From NCBI RefSeq assembly GCF_014230085.1, contig NZ_JACHVB010000035.1:124001-188000 (forward strand): a DNA stretch of 64,000 nucleotides, written 5' to 3'. Position 1 is the first letter of the stretch; every line of letters starts with the position of its first letter. This document shows, one piece after another, positions 25,750 to 33,060 of the stretch. Origin of the DNA: Ruficoccus amylovorans (GTDB lineage: Bacteria > Verrucomicrobiota > Verrucomicrobiia > Opitutales > Cerasicoccaceae). The notes beneath the pieces are model-generated. The model did not search any database. It saw nothing but the letters and a program-made list of their open reading frames with translations, and was not told where the DNA came from. Made by a program: the position numbers and the translations under genes.

Positions 25750-26751
25750 ATGAGAATATCTTACAACCAGAACAATAACCAACTGATCGGCCAGCTCAGC
25801 CGGCTCAATCAGGAGCAGAACCGTTTACAGATTCAGCTCAGCAGTGGTCAGCGCATCCAGAGCGCAGCTGAGGCGCCCGCCACAGCCGACCGGGTGATGG
25901 GCATTTCCAGCCGCAAGGGACAGTTGCAGGCCTTATCCAATAACTTGAACCAAGCCCGCGGTGTCGCAGAGGGAGCTTTGTTCGCGATGGAGCAGCTCAA
26001 GTCCGTGGCGGACAAGGCTATCGGCAGCTTGCAACGCATGGCCGAAATGACGGACGCCACCGAACTGGCGGGCCAGGCTTCGCAGATGGACCAACTGCTT
26101 GAGCAGGCTATTCCTCTCGGCAATACCGATGTCGATGGCCAGTATGTTTTCGGCGGCGGGCACGCGTCCGTACCACCTTACACGGTGGTACGTTATCAGG
26201 CGGGTGACGTGCTTGTGGACGCGACTCAACCAGTGGACCCGGCCACCGGGCTGCCACCAGCGCAGTCGGGGCCCGTTACCGTGCCGGACGAACTGGTGGG
26301 GCGGATCGCCTTTGTGCGTTTCACCGGCACCGCGCAGGCCGGGCAGGAACTGACCTACCGGGTGGGGGAACGCTCGGAGCTTTCACCTTTTCCAGACGTG
26401 ACCGCCAGCCAGGAGCAGGCGGCGTATTTTAATCGGATGATTGCCGCCCGCGACGCCGGCTTTCAGGAAGACCACGCGGCACTGGAAGGCATGGCCGACA
26501 GCCTTGACGATGGGCAGGAGGCGCTGAACCTCGGCATGCTCGAAACCGGCACGCTTATCAACGGGATCGAAACGCTCGAAGGCATCAACGCGAGCCGTTT
26601 TCAGCAACTGGAGGATACCGTCTCAAAGGAACTCGATATCGACCTGGCGGAGACAATCGTCCGCTTTCGAAACAGCCAGAGCGCCTATGAGGCGGCTCTC
26701 AGTTCCAGCTCACGGATCATGGGTCTTTCGCTGCTTGATTATCTGCGCTAA
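25750..26751 (+). CDS. flgL: Flagellar hook-associated protein FlgL (HAP3)
   Basis: FlgL is the second junction protein, related to flagellin. The start is the ATG at 25750 rather than an upstream TTG. The 333-residue product begins MRISYNQNNNQLIGQLSRLN, followed by EQNRLQIQLSSGQRIQSAAE, as in FlgL and flagellin D0/D1. The C-terminus contains ETIVRFRNSQSAYEAALSSS and ends SRIMGLSLLDYLR. A variable middle domain is present. The stop codon TAA overlaps a possible -35 element for the next gene. Confidence 0.94.
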   Translation: MRISYNQNNNQLIGQLSRLNQEQNRLQIQLSSGQRIQSAAEAPATADRVMGISSRKGQLQALSNNLNQARGVAEGALFAMEQLKSVADKAIGSLQRMAEMTDATELAGQASQMDQLLEQAIPLGNTDVDGQYVFGGGHASVPPYTVVRYQAGDVLVDATQPVDPATGLPPAQSGPVTVPDELVGRIAFVRFTGTAQAGQELTYRVGERSELSPFPDVTASQEQAAYFNRMIAARDAGFQEDHAALEGMADSLDDGQEALNLGMLETGTLINGIETLEGINASRFQQLEDTVSKELDIDLAETIVRFRNSQSAYEAALSSSSRIMGLSLLDYLR

Positions 26752-26783
26752 ATATTTTGTCCCCGCAACCGTAGAAACCGACG

Positions 26784-28355
26784 ATGGACTCTCTCTCATC
26801 GACGCAAATCGCCGATTTTCTCAATCCGCTGGCATTTGCCCGGACGCGGGAGAACCGTGTCGGACAGTCGAAACTGGGAGAAGAGACCGGCACGATCCGC
26901 AGTCCGGATATCGAGGCTTCGTATCGGCTGGTTACCGGGGCCTCCACGCGTCTCGAAACGCTTGAGGGGAATCTGTTCACCATGCTGGAGCTGGCGGGAA
27001 AGGGCGCGTCCGCCCGTACCGAACGCGCGCGGCAGGATATCTACGGGCAATTGCGCAGCCTGGGCGCGGGCTTCGACCAGGTGGTGGAAGCGATCCGGTT
27101 CAATGACCGGGCGGTGTTCACCGGCGACCCCATCTCTCTGAGCCTGGGGGAGGGTTTTTCAGATATCCAGCTCAATCCCGACAAGCTCCTGACGTACGGC
27201 GAGGACTCGCTGAACCTTTCCCAGACCCGGGTCGGGGCCGAAGTCGCGGTTAGCTACGGGCTGGAGGACGCGATCGTCAACCAGGCCTATGACATCGTCG
27301 GTCTGGACATCGAAAGCGCCGCTTTCCTGCCCGGCGGAAATCCCGCTCTGGAATTGGAGAGCGGCGCCTACAAGCTCGGCATCACCTATCAGGGGGCGAA
27401 CTCCAGTGTCGAGTTGCGCGACCTCGAAGGGAACCTGATCGAAAAGCAGGACGGGGTGGACCTCTCCGGTGACGGGCGGGAGTGGGTGGATTTTGACGCG
27501 GGCATACGCCTTTCCTTTGAAAAATTCAACCTCTTCGCCACCTACGATAAATACGATTACGAGCGCAACGGGCCGGCGAAGCTTTCGGCGACGCTCAACT
27601 ACCGGCGCATCGACGAGTACATCCTGCGCACCGGCGATGAACCGCCTGAAGACTCGGTTACTATGTCCTTTCCGGGCAGAATCCGAATCGGCAGCACCAG
27701 CCTGGAGGCGCTCGCCCCGCACATGAACCCGATCGCCACCGGGGTCACGGCTGCCGAGGGCGGACGCTACACCGTGGAGGTGGACTACAACGGTGCGCAG
27801 TCGCGGGTGCGCCTCAAGGACGAACTGGGTCGATTGCAGAGATACCTCTTCGATGTGGACCTTTCAGCCGAGGGCACGACTGAGGTCGATTTCGGCAACG
27901 GCCTGGCCTTCGACTGGAAGAACACGGGCTTTGGCGATCAGAAGGCGAGCTTGACCGCTTTCCTCGATTACCGGCTGGCGAAGCCCCCGGTGGAAGAGTT
28001 TGATTTCAAGGCCTACGCCGATCAGTTGGCGGACGCGATCGAGATTATTCAGGCGCAGCGCGAGATGATTGATACCGCCAAGGCGCAGATCGAGCAAAGC
28101 TACAGCTCCCGTAATTCGGGTGGGGCCGGAGGGCAGGTGCTTCCGCTTAATCTATCGGGGATTTCGACTATCCTCGGGGGGGCGAGCGCCGATAGCTTTT
28201 TTGCCTCCACCACTTCTCAGGCGCGACTCGGCGTTATCAGCGATCAGATTTTTAGCGCGGCCTCCGCCTTCGCCGTGCAGCGCGGGCTCGATGAGTCCAC
28301 ACTCGCGCAGTTGGAAAATTCCGCGGCCAATGGCAGGTGGTTCGCAAGCGGCTGA
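26784..28355 (+). CDS. Flagellin-like axial protein with two internal beta repeats (unassigned, fliD position)
   Basis: I cannot assign this 523-residue protein to a named family. Residues about 55-115 look like the D1 helix of flagellins and FlgL. A helical RLETLEGNLFTMLELAGKGA leads to GAGFDQVVEAIRFNDRAVF, echoing the flagellin pattern of FDQ...FN..LF. Two related beta-rich modules follow, at about residues 193-275 and 326-397. Both share a Y.GA.S.V.L.D..G.L pattern, then DLS..G and VDF..G. A long helix (about 405-440) and a polar C-terminus close the protein. The helix-beta-beta-helix layout fits an axial or hook-associated protein. It sits between flgL and fliS, where fliD often lies. It could be a cap, junction or minor filament protein. 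Confidence 0.65.
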   Translation: MDSLSSTQIADFLNPLAFARTRENRVGQSKLGEETGTIRSPDIEASYRLVTGASTRLETLEGNLFTMLELAGKGASARTERARQDIYGQLRSLGAGFDQVVEAIRFNDRAVFTGDPISLSLGEGFSDIQLNPDKLLTYGEDSLNLSQTRVGAEVAVSYGLEDAIVNQAYDIVGLDIESAAFLPGGNPALELESGAYKLGITYQGANSSVELRDLEGNLIEKQDGVDLSGDGREWVDFDAGIRLSFEKFNLFATYDKYDYERNGPAKLSATLNYRRIDEYILRTGDEPPEDSVTMSFPGRIRIGSTSLEALAPHMNPIATGVTAAEGGRYTVEVDYNGAQSRVRLKDELGRLQRYLFDVDLSAEGTTEVDFGNGLAFDWKNTGFGDQKASLTAFLDYRLAKPPVEEFDFKAYADQLADAIEIIQAQREMIDTAKAQIEQSYSSRNSGGAGGQVLPLNLSGISTILGGASADSFFASTTSQARLGVISDQIFSAASAFAVQRGLDESTLAQLENSAANGRWFASG

Positions 28356-28363
28356 GATCACTC

Positions 28364-28717
28364 ATGGGACAGGAAAATTCGCAACGTGCTTCTATGATTT
28401 ACCGCCGCCATCAGGCCGACAAGCCCGAGGCCCGTAAAAAGCGTTTGTTGCGTCTGTACGCATTAGCCATCCGTGCGGCTGAGGAACATCGGTGCGACGA
28501 CTTGGTGCATTGCCTGGATATTCTACGGGCGGGGCTGAACCCAATCGCCGGGCTCGACCTGGCGCTCAGCCTGCACGAATTATACGGCGATATCGAGCGC
28601 GCCGCCCGGTCCGGTCAATATGCGGAAGCGGCGCATAGCCTGGAATCGCTCAAGGGTCTCTGGGATGCTCGTGCCCGCCTGGACCATGCCCTGATCGCTC
28701 CCCATCGCGGCGAATAG
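28364..28717 (+). CDS. fliS: FliS-like flagellin export chaperone
   Basis: This 117-residue helical protein matches the FliS pattern. The segment LLRLYALAIRAAEEHRCDDL corresponds to the FliS LLxLYDGAI helix. It is followed by ILRAGLNPIAGLDLALSLHE and LYGDIERAARSGQYAEAAHS, then a terminal LKGLWDARARL. FliS binds the C-terminus of flagellin and prevents early polymerisation. The start is set at the ATG at 28364, 8 bases after the preceding stop. The location just before the flagellin genes supports the call; sequence similarity is moderate. Confidence 0.75.
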   Translation: MGQENSQRASMIYRRHQADKPEARKKRLLRLYALAIRAAEEHRCDDLVHCLDILRAGLNPIAGLDLALSLHELYGDIERAARSGQYAEAAHSLESLKGLWDARARLDHALIAPHRGE

Positions 28718-28921
28718 CGTGCAGGGACGCGCGAAAGCTCTCATCCCAATTACGGGATGAATAGAGCTGTGCACCATAACAGATGCGCCTTCATGCCGGC
28801 AGGTTTGCGGCAGACGATTCGCTGACGCATCCAGCCGGGTCACGGTGATGCTGCCCCTTCTTAAGCAACGCCTGAGCGCTGGAAGGGCGAACTAATGAGG
28901 AATGTTTGATTACCCTGATGA
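28718..28921. other. Intergenic region with strong predicted RNA hairpins between fliS and flagellin genes
   Basis: This 204-base stretch lies between convergent genes and codes for nothing I can support. It holds three inverted repeats. AGCTCTCATCCC (736-747 of kilobase 28) pairs with GGGATG (754-759) and AGAGCT (763-768). GATGCG (28782-28787) pairs with CGCATC (28826-28831) and encloses GCCG/CGGC (28795-28798 and 28808-28811). GCCCCTTC (28853-28860) pairs with GAAGGGC (28882-28888) with one bulged C. None has a clear T tract, so this could be bidirectional termination, a small RNA or an mRNA tail structure. Confidence 0.45.
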
Positions 28922-30040
28922 CTAGCCGAGCAACTGAAGCACCTGCTGGGACTGCTGAGAGGCCAGCGAGAGCGTCTGCGTGGCGAGTTGGTTGGAGGTT
29001 TGCAGGGCAAGCAGGTTGGCACCTTCCTCGTTGAGGTCGGCGAGCGTCAGCTTGTCCGCGCCTTCTTCGAGGGTGTTAATGAGCTCGTTGGCGAAGTCTT
29101 CGCGGGTACTGATCGTAGCGAGGTTTTGGGTCAGGTCGGTGGCCTGTGCCTTGAGCGCCGCGTCAAAGGCCTCAATCTCTTCGGTCAGCCTTGTGAGCGT
29201 GGCCATGTAGTCGTCGTCGCCCCAGTCGATCATGCCGTCCCCGCCACCAGCTTTCGCCCCCTTGATGCCGAAGATGGCACCCTGGGTGTCCTCAATAGCG
29301 ATCGCGAAACCTTCCGACGCGCTACTTGCGGAGTTGGCGGCTGTGCCGATGACGGCCGAGTTGGTGTCGCCACCGAGTTCGGTGTAACCCGTTCCGCCGG
29401 TGAGGGCGACAGAGGTGTTCCCGGCGGAGGTCGCGGTGTAGCCCGAGGCGGAAACCGCCGCGGTGGAGTTGACGGTAACGCTCGCGGTCAGGTTATTGGA
29501 AGCGATTTCCCCATTACTGTCGAGACGTCCACGCCCGTCGGTGCCGGCGCCCTGAAGGTTGAAGCCCTTCACCTTCAGCTCGGAGTCACCGTAGTGGACA
29601 CCGAACTGCACCGTCTGCACGGCGTTACGCTCCAGCAGGTTAATGCCCTGGTAGCCGGAGTCCTTGGCGATTTCGCTGACCTGGACGAGCAATTCGTTGA
29701 ACTGCTGCCCCAGGCCTTCGCGTGAGCTTGCATCGGAGTCACCGAGCGCATTGTTGACCACCCCCCGCATCGAGCTGATGAAGCTGCGGATGGTGCTGAT
29801 GCCGTTGTCAGCGGCCTTGATCTGTTGCACCGCCTGTCCAAGCCCGTCGAGTCGGGAACTCAGGGCCGAGGCCCGGTCTTGGAGGTTCACAGCTGCGAAA
29901 AAGTTGGTGGGGTTCTCGACCGCGCTGTTGACTTTCTTACCGGTCGAGAGGCGGTCGGCGGTACGCTCGAACAGTTTTGAGGAGTGCTGCAGTCGATTCA
30001 GGTTGGCCCGAATGCCGGCACTTAGGGATATCTCTGCCAT
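28922..30040 (-). CDS. Flagellin (downstream copy)
   Basis: This 372-residue flagellin would polymerise into the filament. D0/D1 N-terminal motifs are clear: AEISLSAGIRANLNRLQHSS, ERTADRLSTGKKVNSAVENP, and later GYQGINLLERN. The C-terminus has ANLLALQTSNQLATQTLSLA and ends SQQVLQLLG. The centre (about residues 180-260) is rich in Ser, Thr, Ala and Gly and is the likely surface-exposed, glycosylated part. It closely resembles the second flagellin upstream on the same strand. A weak sigma-28 -10 element is at 30060-30067. The AGGA of AGGATAAGCA serves as ribosome-binding site. Confidence 0.95.
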   Translation of the reverse strand: MAEISLSAGIRANLNRLQHSSKLFERTADRLSTGKKVNSAVENPTNFFAAVNLQDRASALSSRLDGLGQAVQQIKAADNGISTIRSFISSMRGVVNNALGDSDASSREGLGQQFNELLVQVSEIAKDSGYQGINLLERNAVQTVQFGVHYGDSELKVKGFNLQGAGTDGRGRLDSNGEIASNNLTASVTVNSTAAVSASGYTATSAGNTSVALTGGTGYTELGGDTNSAVIGTAANSASSASEGFAIAIEDTQGAIFGIKGAKAGGGDGMIDWGDDDYMATLTRLTEEIEAFDAALKAQATDLTQNLATISTREDFANELINTLEEGADKLTLADLNEEGANLLALQTSNQLATQTLSLASQQSQQVLQLLG

Positions 30041-30059
30041 TGCTTATCCTGTGTTGAGA

Positions 30060-30067
30060 TTATCGGT
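30060..30067 (-). promoter_or_regulatory. Possible sigma-28 -10 element before downstream flagellin
   Basis: On the minus strand the sequence reads ACCGATAA, one base off the sigma-28 -10 consensus GCCGATAA. It lies 19 bases before the flagellin start codon. No good TAAA -35 element is at the usual 15-base spacing, so it may be a weak or accidental match. Confidence 0.3.
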
Positions 30068-30160
30068 GGGTATGGGGAAATCAGGCCGGAGGAATTTTTT
30101 GCCTACCTGTGGCCTGTTTTGTTGTTTCACCCCCTTCTAATCAAAAATCGTGCCAGAGAT

Positions 30161-30188
30161 AAAAAAAAGGGCCGGTTGCCCGGCCCTT
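30161..30188 (-). terminator. Rho-independent terminator after upstream flagellin
   Basis: On the minus strand GGGCCGG, loop GCAA, CCGGCCC forms a perfect 7-bp GC stem, extended by two A:T pairs. It is followed by a run of eight T. The hairpin sits about 30 bases after the stop of the flagellin gene at 30219. It shows that the upstream flagellin is transcribed as its own unit, separate from the downstream copy. Confidence 0.9.
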
Positions 30189-30218
30189 GCATGTGGGTTG
30201 AGTGTGAAATCAGCTTTT

Positions 30219-31334
30219 TTAGCCGACCAGAGACAGCACGGTCTGGGACTGCTGCGAGGCCAGCGAGAGCGAGGTCGTCGCGAGCTGGTTGGAGGTCTGC
30301 AGGGCGAGCAGGTTGGCACCTTCGGCGTTGAGGTCTGCCAGGGTCAGCTTGTCCGCGCCTTCTTCCAGCGTGTTGATCATCTCATTGGAGAAGTCTTCGC
30401 GCGCGGTGATCGTGGCGAGGTTCTGGGCGAGGTCGCTGGCCTGGCTCTTGAGCGCTGCGTCGAACTGCTCGAGGTCCTTGGTCAGGCCGGCCAGGGAGCT
30501 CTGGTAATCATCGCCACCCCAGTCGATCATGCCGTCGCCGCCGCCGGACTTGGCGCCCTTGATGCCGCTGATGTTGCCGTCCTGGTCTTCGATCGCGATG
30601 GCGTAGCCTTCGGACACCGTGGTGTTGGTGTTCTGGGCGGTGCCAATCTCGGCCGATTCGGTCGCAGCCAGTGCGCTGTAACCGCTCGCTCCGTTGAAGG
30701 AGACGGTCGTGTTCCCGGCGGAGGTCGCGGTGTAGCCGCTGGCCGAAACCGAGCTGGTGGAGTTGACCGTGACGCTCGCGGTCAGGTTGTTGGAGGCGAT
30801 TTCGCCGTTGGTGTCGAGGCGTCCGCGCCCGTCGGTGCCGGCACCCTGGAGGTTGAACCCTTTGACCTGCAGGACGGAGTCGTCGTGGTTTTCGCCGAAC
30901 TGTACGGTCTGGGTTTCATTACGCTCCAGCAGGTTGATGCCCTGGTAGCCGGAGTCCTTGGCGATTTCACTGGTCTGCACCAGCAGTTCGTTGAACTGTT
31001 TGCCGAGGTCGTCGCGGGCGCTGGCATCGGTGTTGCCAATCGCGTTGTTGACCACACCCTTCATCGAGCTGACGAAGCTGCGGATGGTCGAGATACCGTT
31101 GTCGGCGGCTTTGATCGACTGGACCGCCTGGCCCAAGCCGTCGAGGCGCGCGTTCAAGCTGCTGGCCCGGTCCTGAAGATTGACCGAGGCGAAGAAGTTG
31201 GTCGGGTTATCGATAGCAGAGTTAACGCGCTTGCCGGAAGCGAGGCGGTCAGCCGTGCGGTCGAACAGTTTGGAGCTCTGTTGCAGACGGGTAAGATTCG
31301 AACGAATCCCCGCGGTGATTGAGATTTCTGACAT
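30219..31334 (-). CDS. Flagellin (upstream copy)
   Basis: This 371-residue flagellin paralogue has the same D0/D1 ends as its neighbour: SEISITAGIRSNLTRLQQSS, FDRTADRLASGKRVNSAIDN, and GYQGINLLERNETQTVQFGE. The C-terminus has ANLLALQTSNQLATTSLSLA and ends SQTVLSLVG. The two copies agree over most of their length; changes concentrate in the Ser/Thr-rich centre at about residues 195-265. It has its own strong terminator and a candidate sigma-28 promoter at 31393-31419. It is divergent from the putative modification genes. Confidence 0.95.
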   Translation of the reverse strand: MSEISITAGIRSNLTRLQQSSKLFDRTADRLASGKRVNSAIDNPTNFFASVNLQDRASSLNARLDGLGQAVQSIKAADNGISTIRSFVSSMKGVVNNAIGNTDASARDDLGKQFNELLVQTSEIAKDSGYQGINLLERNETQTVQFGENHDDSVLQVKGFNLQGAGTDGRGRLDTNGEIASNNLTASVTVNSTSSVSASGYTATSAGNTTVSFNGASGYSALAATESAEIGTAQNTNTTVSEGYAIAIEDQDGNISGIKGAKSGGGDGMIDWGGDDYQSSLAGLTKDLEQFDAALKSQASDLAQNLATITAREDFSNEMINTLEEGADKLTLADLNAEGANLLALQTSNQLATTSLSLASQQSQTVLSLVG

Positions 31335-31392
31335 GGTGATACCTTTCTGGTTTTTTGTTGATGCCGGCTGAATTCTTCGGCCGACACATCCC

Positions 31393-31419
31393 TCTACGAC
31401 GGGCGTTCAGGAGGCTTTA
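31393..31419 (-). promoter_or_regulatory. Candidate sigma-28 promoter for upstream flagellin
   Basis: On the minus strand a perfect TAAA (31416-31419) is followed by exactly 15 bases and then GTCGTAGA (31393-31400), a partial match to GCCGATAA. It lies about 58 bases before the flagellin start. Spacing and -35 fit sigma-28; the -10 element is poor (four of eight). It lies in the divergent intergenic region shared with the gene at 31426. Confidence 0.4.
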
Positions 31420-31425
31420 GAACGA

Positions 31426-33060
31426 ATGCGGAAAGCCCGAAAAAAGTTTTTGGCATGGGAATTGATTAGTAGGGCCATGCAGATGATTAAACGCGAAGAG
31501 AGGCAAAATTTTCCGGAAGACTCGGCAGTGTCTGCCGATGCGGAGAACACTTATGCCGCTGTGACCGGCCTGCAGCGGAGGATCACACACGAGTCTCTCG
31601 ATCACGTCGCCTTCGCGGAACTCGGCGAGGCTTGGCAGCAGGCCGGCCACCTGGGCGAAGCTATCGTAGCCTTCGAGCGCGCTTTGCAGTTGAAGGAGTA
31701 CTCCGTCCAGCGGAAGCTCTCGGACGGAGCGGCCAGACTCATGGACCTTGAAGCAGCCGCGCGCACTCCCGGTCAGGTTTTGACGCTTGGTGGCTATGCG
31801 TTCCCGAGGCTCCTGATCCACCATACAGGCGGGCTCATCCTCGAAGGTCGAAGTGCTGACGGACAGGCCTTGCTCAAACTTTATTTGAATCCCGAAGGTC
31901 GCGAAACAGTTACTCGCGAGGCCAGGACTCTGAAAATCCTCAACCGTGCGGAGGTCCTGGCGGCCCCTCGGCTGTTAGCCGTGGGAGAAGTTTCCGGCAC
32001 GCAGTTGCCGGACACCCTCGACGAGGCCTGCCGGGCAATCCTGCGGACGGCAGGTACGGAAAAGTTTTCCTTTCTTATCCACAGCTTCCAGAAACAGGAC
32101 GCGGGCTGGAACTTCGCGGATGTTGCCCTGGCGATGCTCGAACTACGCGCTTGCGGAATTATCAATCCCGGCCTTACCGCCGCCGATATCCGCTACGATG
32201 CGGAGGCCGGTGTTTGCGGCTTTGCGGGATTCGCCGGCGCGCAGCAGGCTCCGGAGCAACTTCGCTCACTGCCTGCCCGGGAATTTTTCCGCGAGCTGGC
32301 CCGGCAAGCTTCGGAGTGCTCACAGGAAAGTTTCAGTGCCACCCTGCAAGGCATCGAGCAGGACGGACGATGGGCGGAATATTTTGCCGCCGACGCCCTC
32401 GACCTGTTTCGCACCCATGCTTTCGTCCCGCAATGGACGACGGGCTGCCCGCGCCGGGTTTATCATACGGTGACCGAGCGGGACGTGGCCATTACCGGCG
32501 GGCGCGAGCTGTCAGTGGAGCGGCGGGCGCTGCTTGAGCAGATCGCATTTGAGCCGGACGAAAGCGTATTGGACGCGGGCTGTGCCGGTGGCCAGATCAG
32601 CGTTTGGCTGGCGCGTCGGGGGTGTCGTGTCGTGGCCGCTGATGTGGACCGCCGGCTGATGCACGGCTGCCAGATGGTCGCAAACATCACCGGACTCGAT
32701 GTTACGTATCTCGAAGTCGATTTTGACTACGACGAGGTGCCGGGGGCGTTCCGGACCACGTTCGCCCTGGGGCTGCTGCCACATCTGCGCCGGCGTGAAG
32801 AGGCCTGTGCTAAATTGGCTGCCGCCACCACGCACCGGCTGATCGTCGAGGCCGCTTTGGCTGAAGACGGCTACAAGTGGGTCAATCAAGGCTTCGTGAA
32901 ACTGGAGCCGTGGGCGTTCCCGGACACGGAAGCACTGGTGGACGAACTGGAGCGGCTGTTTCCCGGCTTCACTCATGAGCGAACCCTCGGGATGTGCGAC
33001 GAGGATCGCTACCTCTTGGAATTTAAACGCAAAAGCACAAAGGAGGGCGACGGATGTTAG
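31426..33060 (+). CDS. TPR - kinase-like - SAM methyltransferase fusion protein
   Basis: This 544-residue protein joins three parts. A TPR-like helical pair lies at about 61-92 (FAELGEAWQQAGHLGEAIVA). Residues 120-275 look like a degenerate protein-kinase fold. LLKLY with Lys151 resembles the beta-3 lysine, REARTLKIL the C helix, and GIINPGLTAADI (244-255) the catalytic loop with HRD and its Asp lost. GFAGFAG stands where DFG is expected. Residues 365-510 form a class I SAM methyltransferase, with motif I VLDAGCAGGQ (381-390) followed by VVAADVD. The start could also be one of the in-frame ATGs at 31477 or 31486. The divergent flagellins and the downstream glycosyltransferase suggest a role in flagellin or glycan modification. 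Confidence 0.75.
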   Translation: MRKARKKFLAWELISRAMQMIKREERQNFPEDSAVSADAENTYAAVTGLQRRITHESLDHVAFAELGEAWQQAGHLGEAIVAFERALQLKEYSVQRKLSDGAARLMDLEAAARTPGQVLTLGGYAFPRLLIHHTGGLILEGRSADGQALLKLYLNPEGRETVTREARTLKILNRAEVLAAPRLLAVGEVSGTQLPDTLDEACRAILRTAGTEKFSFLIHSFQKQDAGWNFADVALAMLELRACGIINPGLTAADIRYDAEAGVCGFAGFAGAQQAPEQLRSLPAREFFRELARQASECSQESFSATLQGIEQDGRWAEYFAADALDLFRTHAFVPQWTTGCPRRVYHTVTERDVAITGGRELSVERRALLEQIAFEPDESVLDAGCAGGQISVWLARRGCRVVAADVDRRLMHGCQMVANITGLDVTYLEVDFDYDEVPGAFRTTFALGLLPHLRRREEACAKLAAATTHRLIVEAALAEDGYKWVNQGFVKLEPWAFPDTEALVDELERLFPGFTHERTLGMCDEDRYLLEFKRKSTKEGDGC

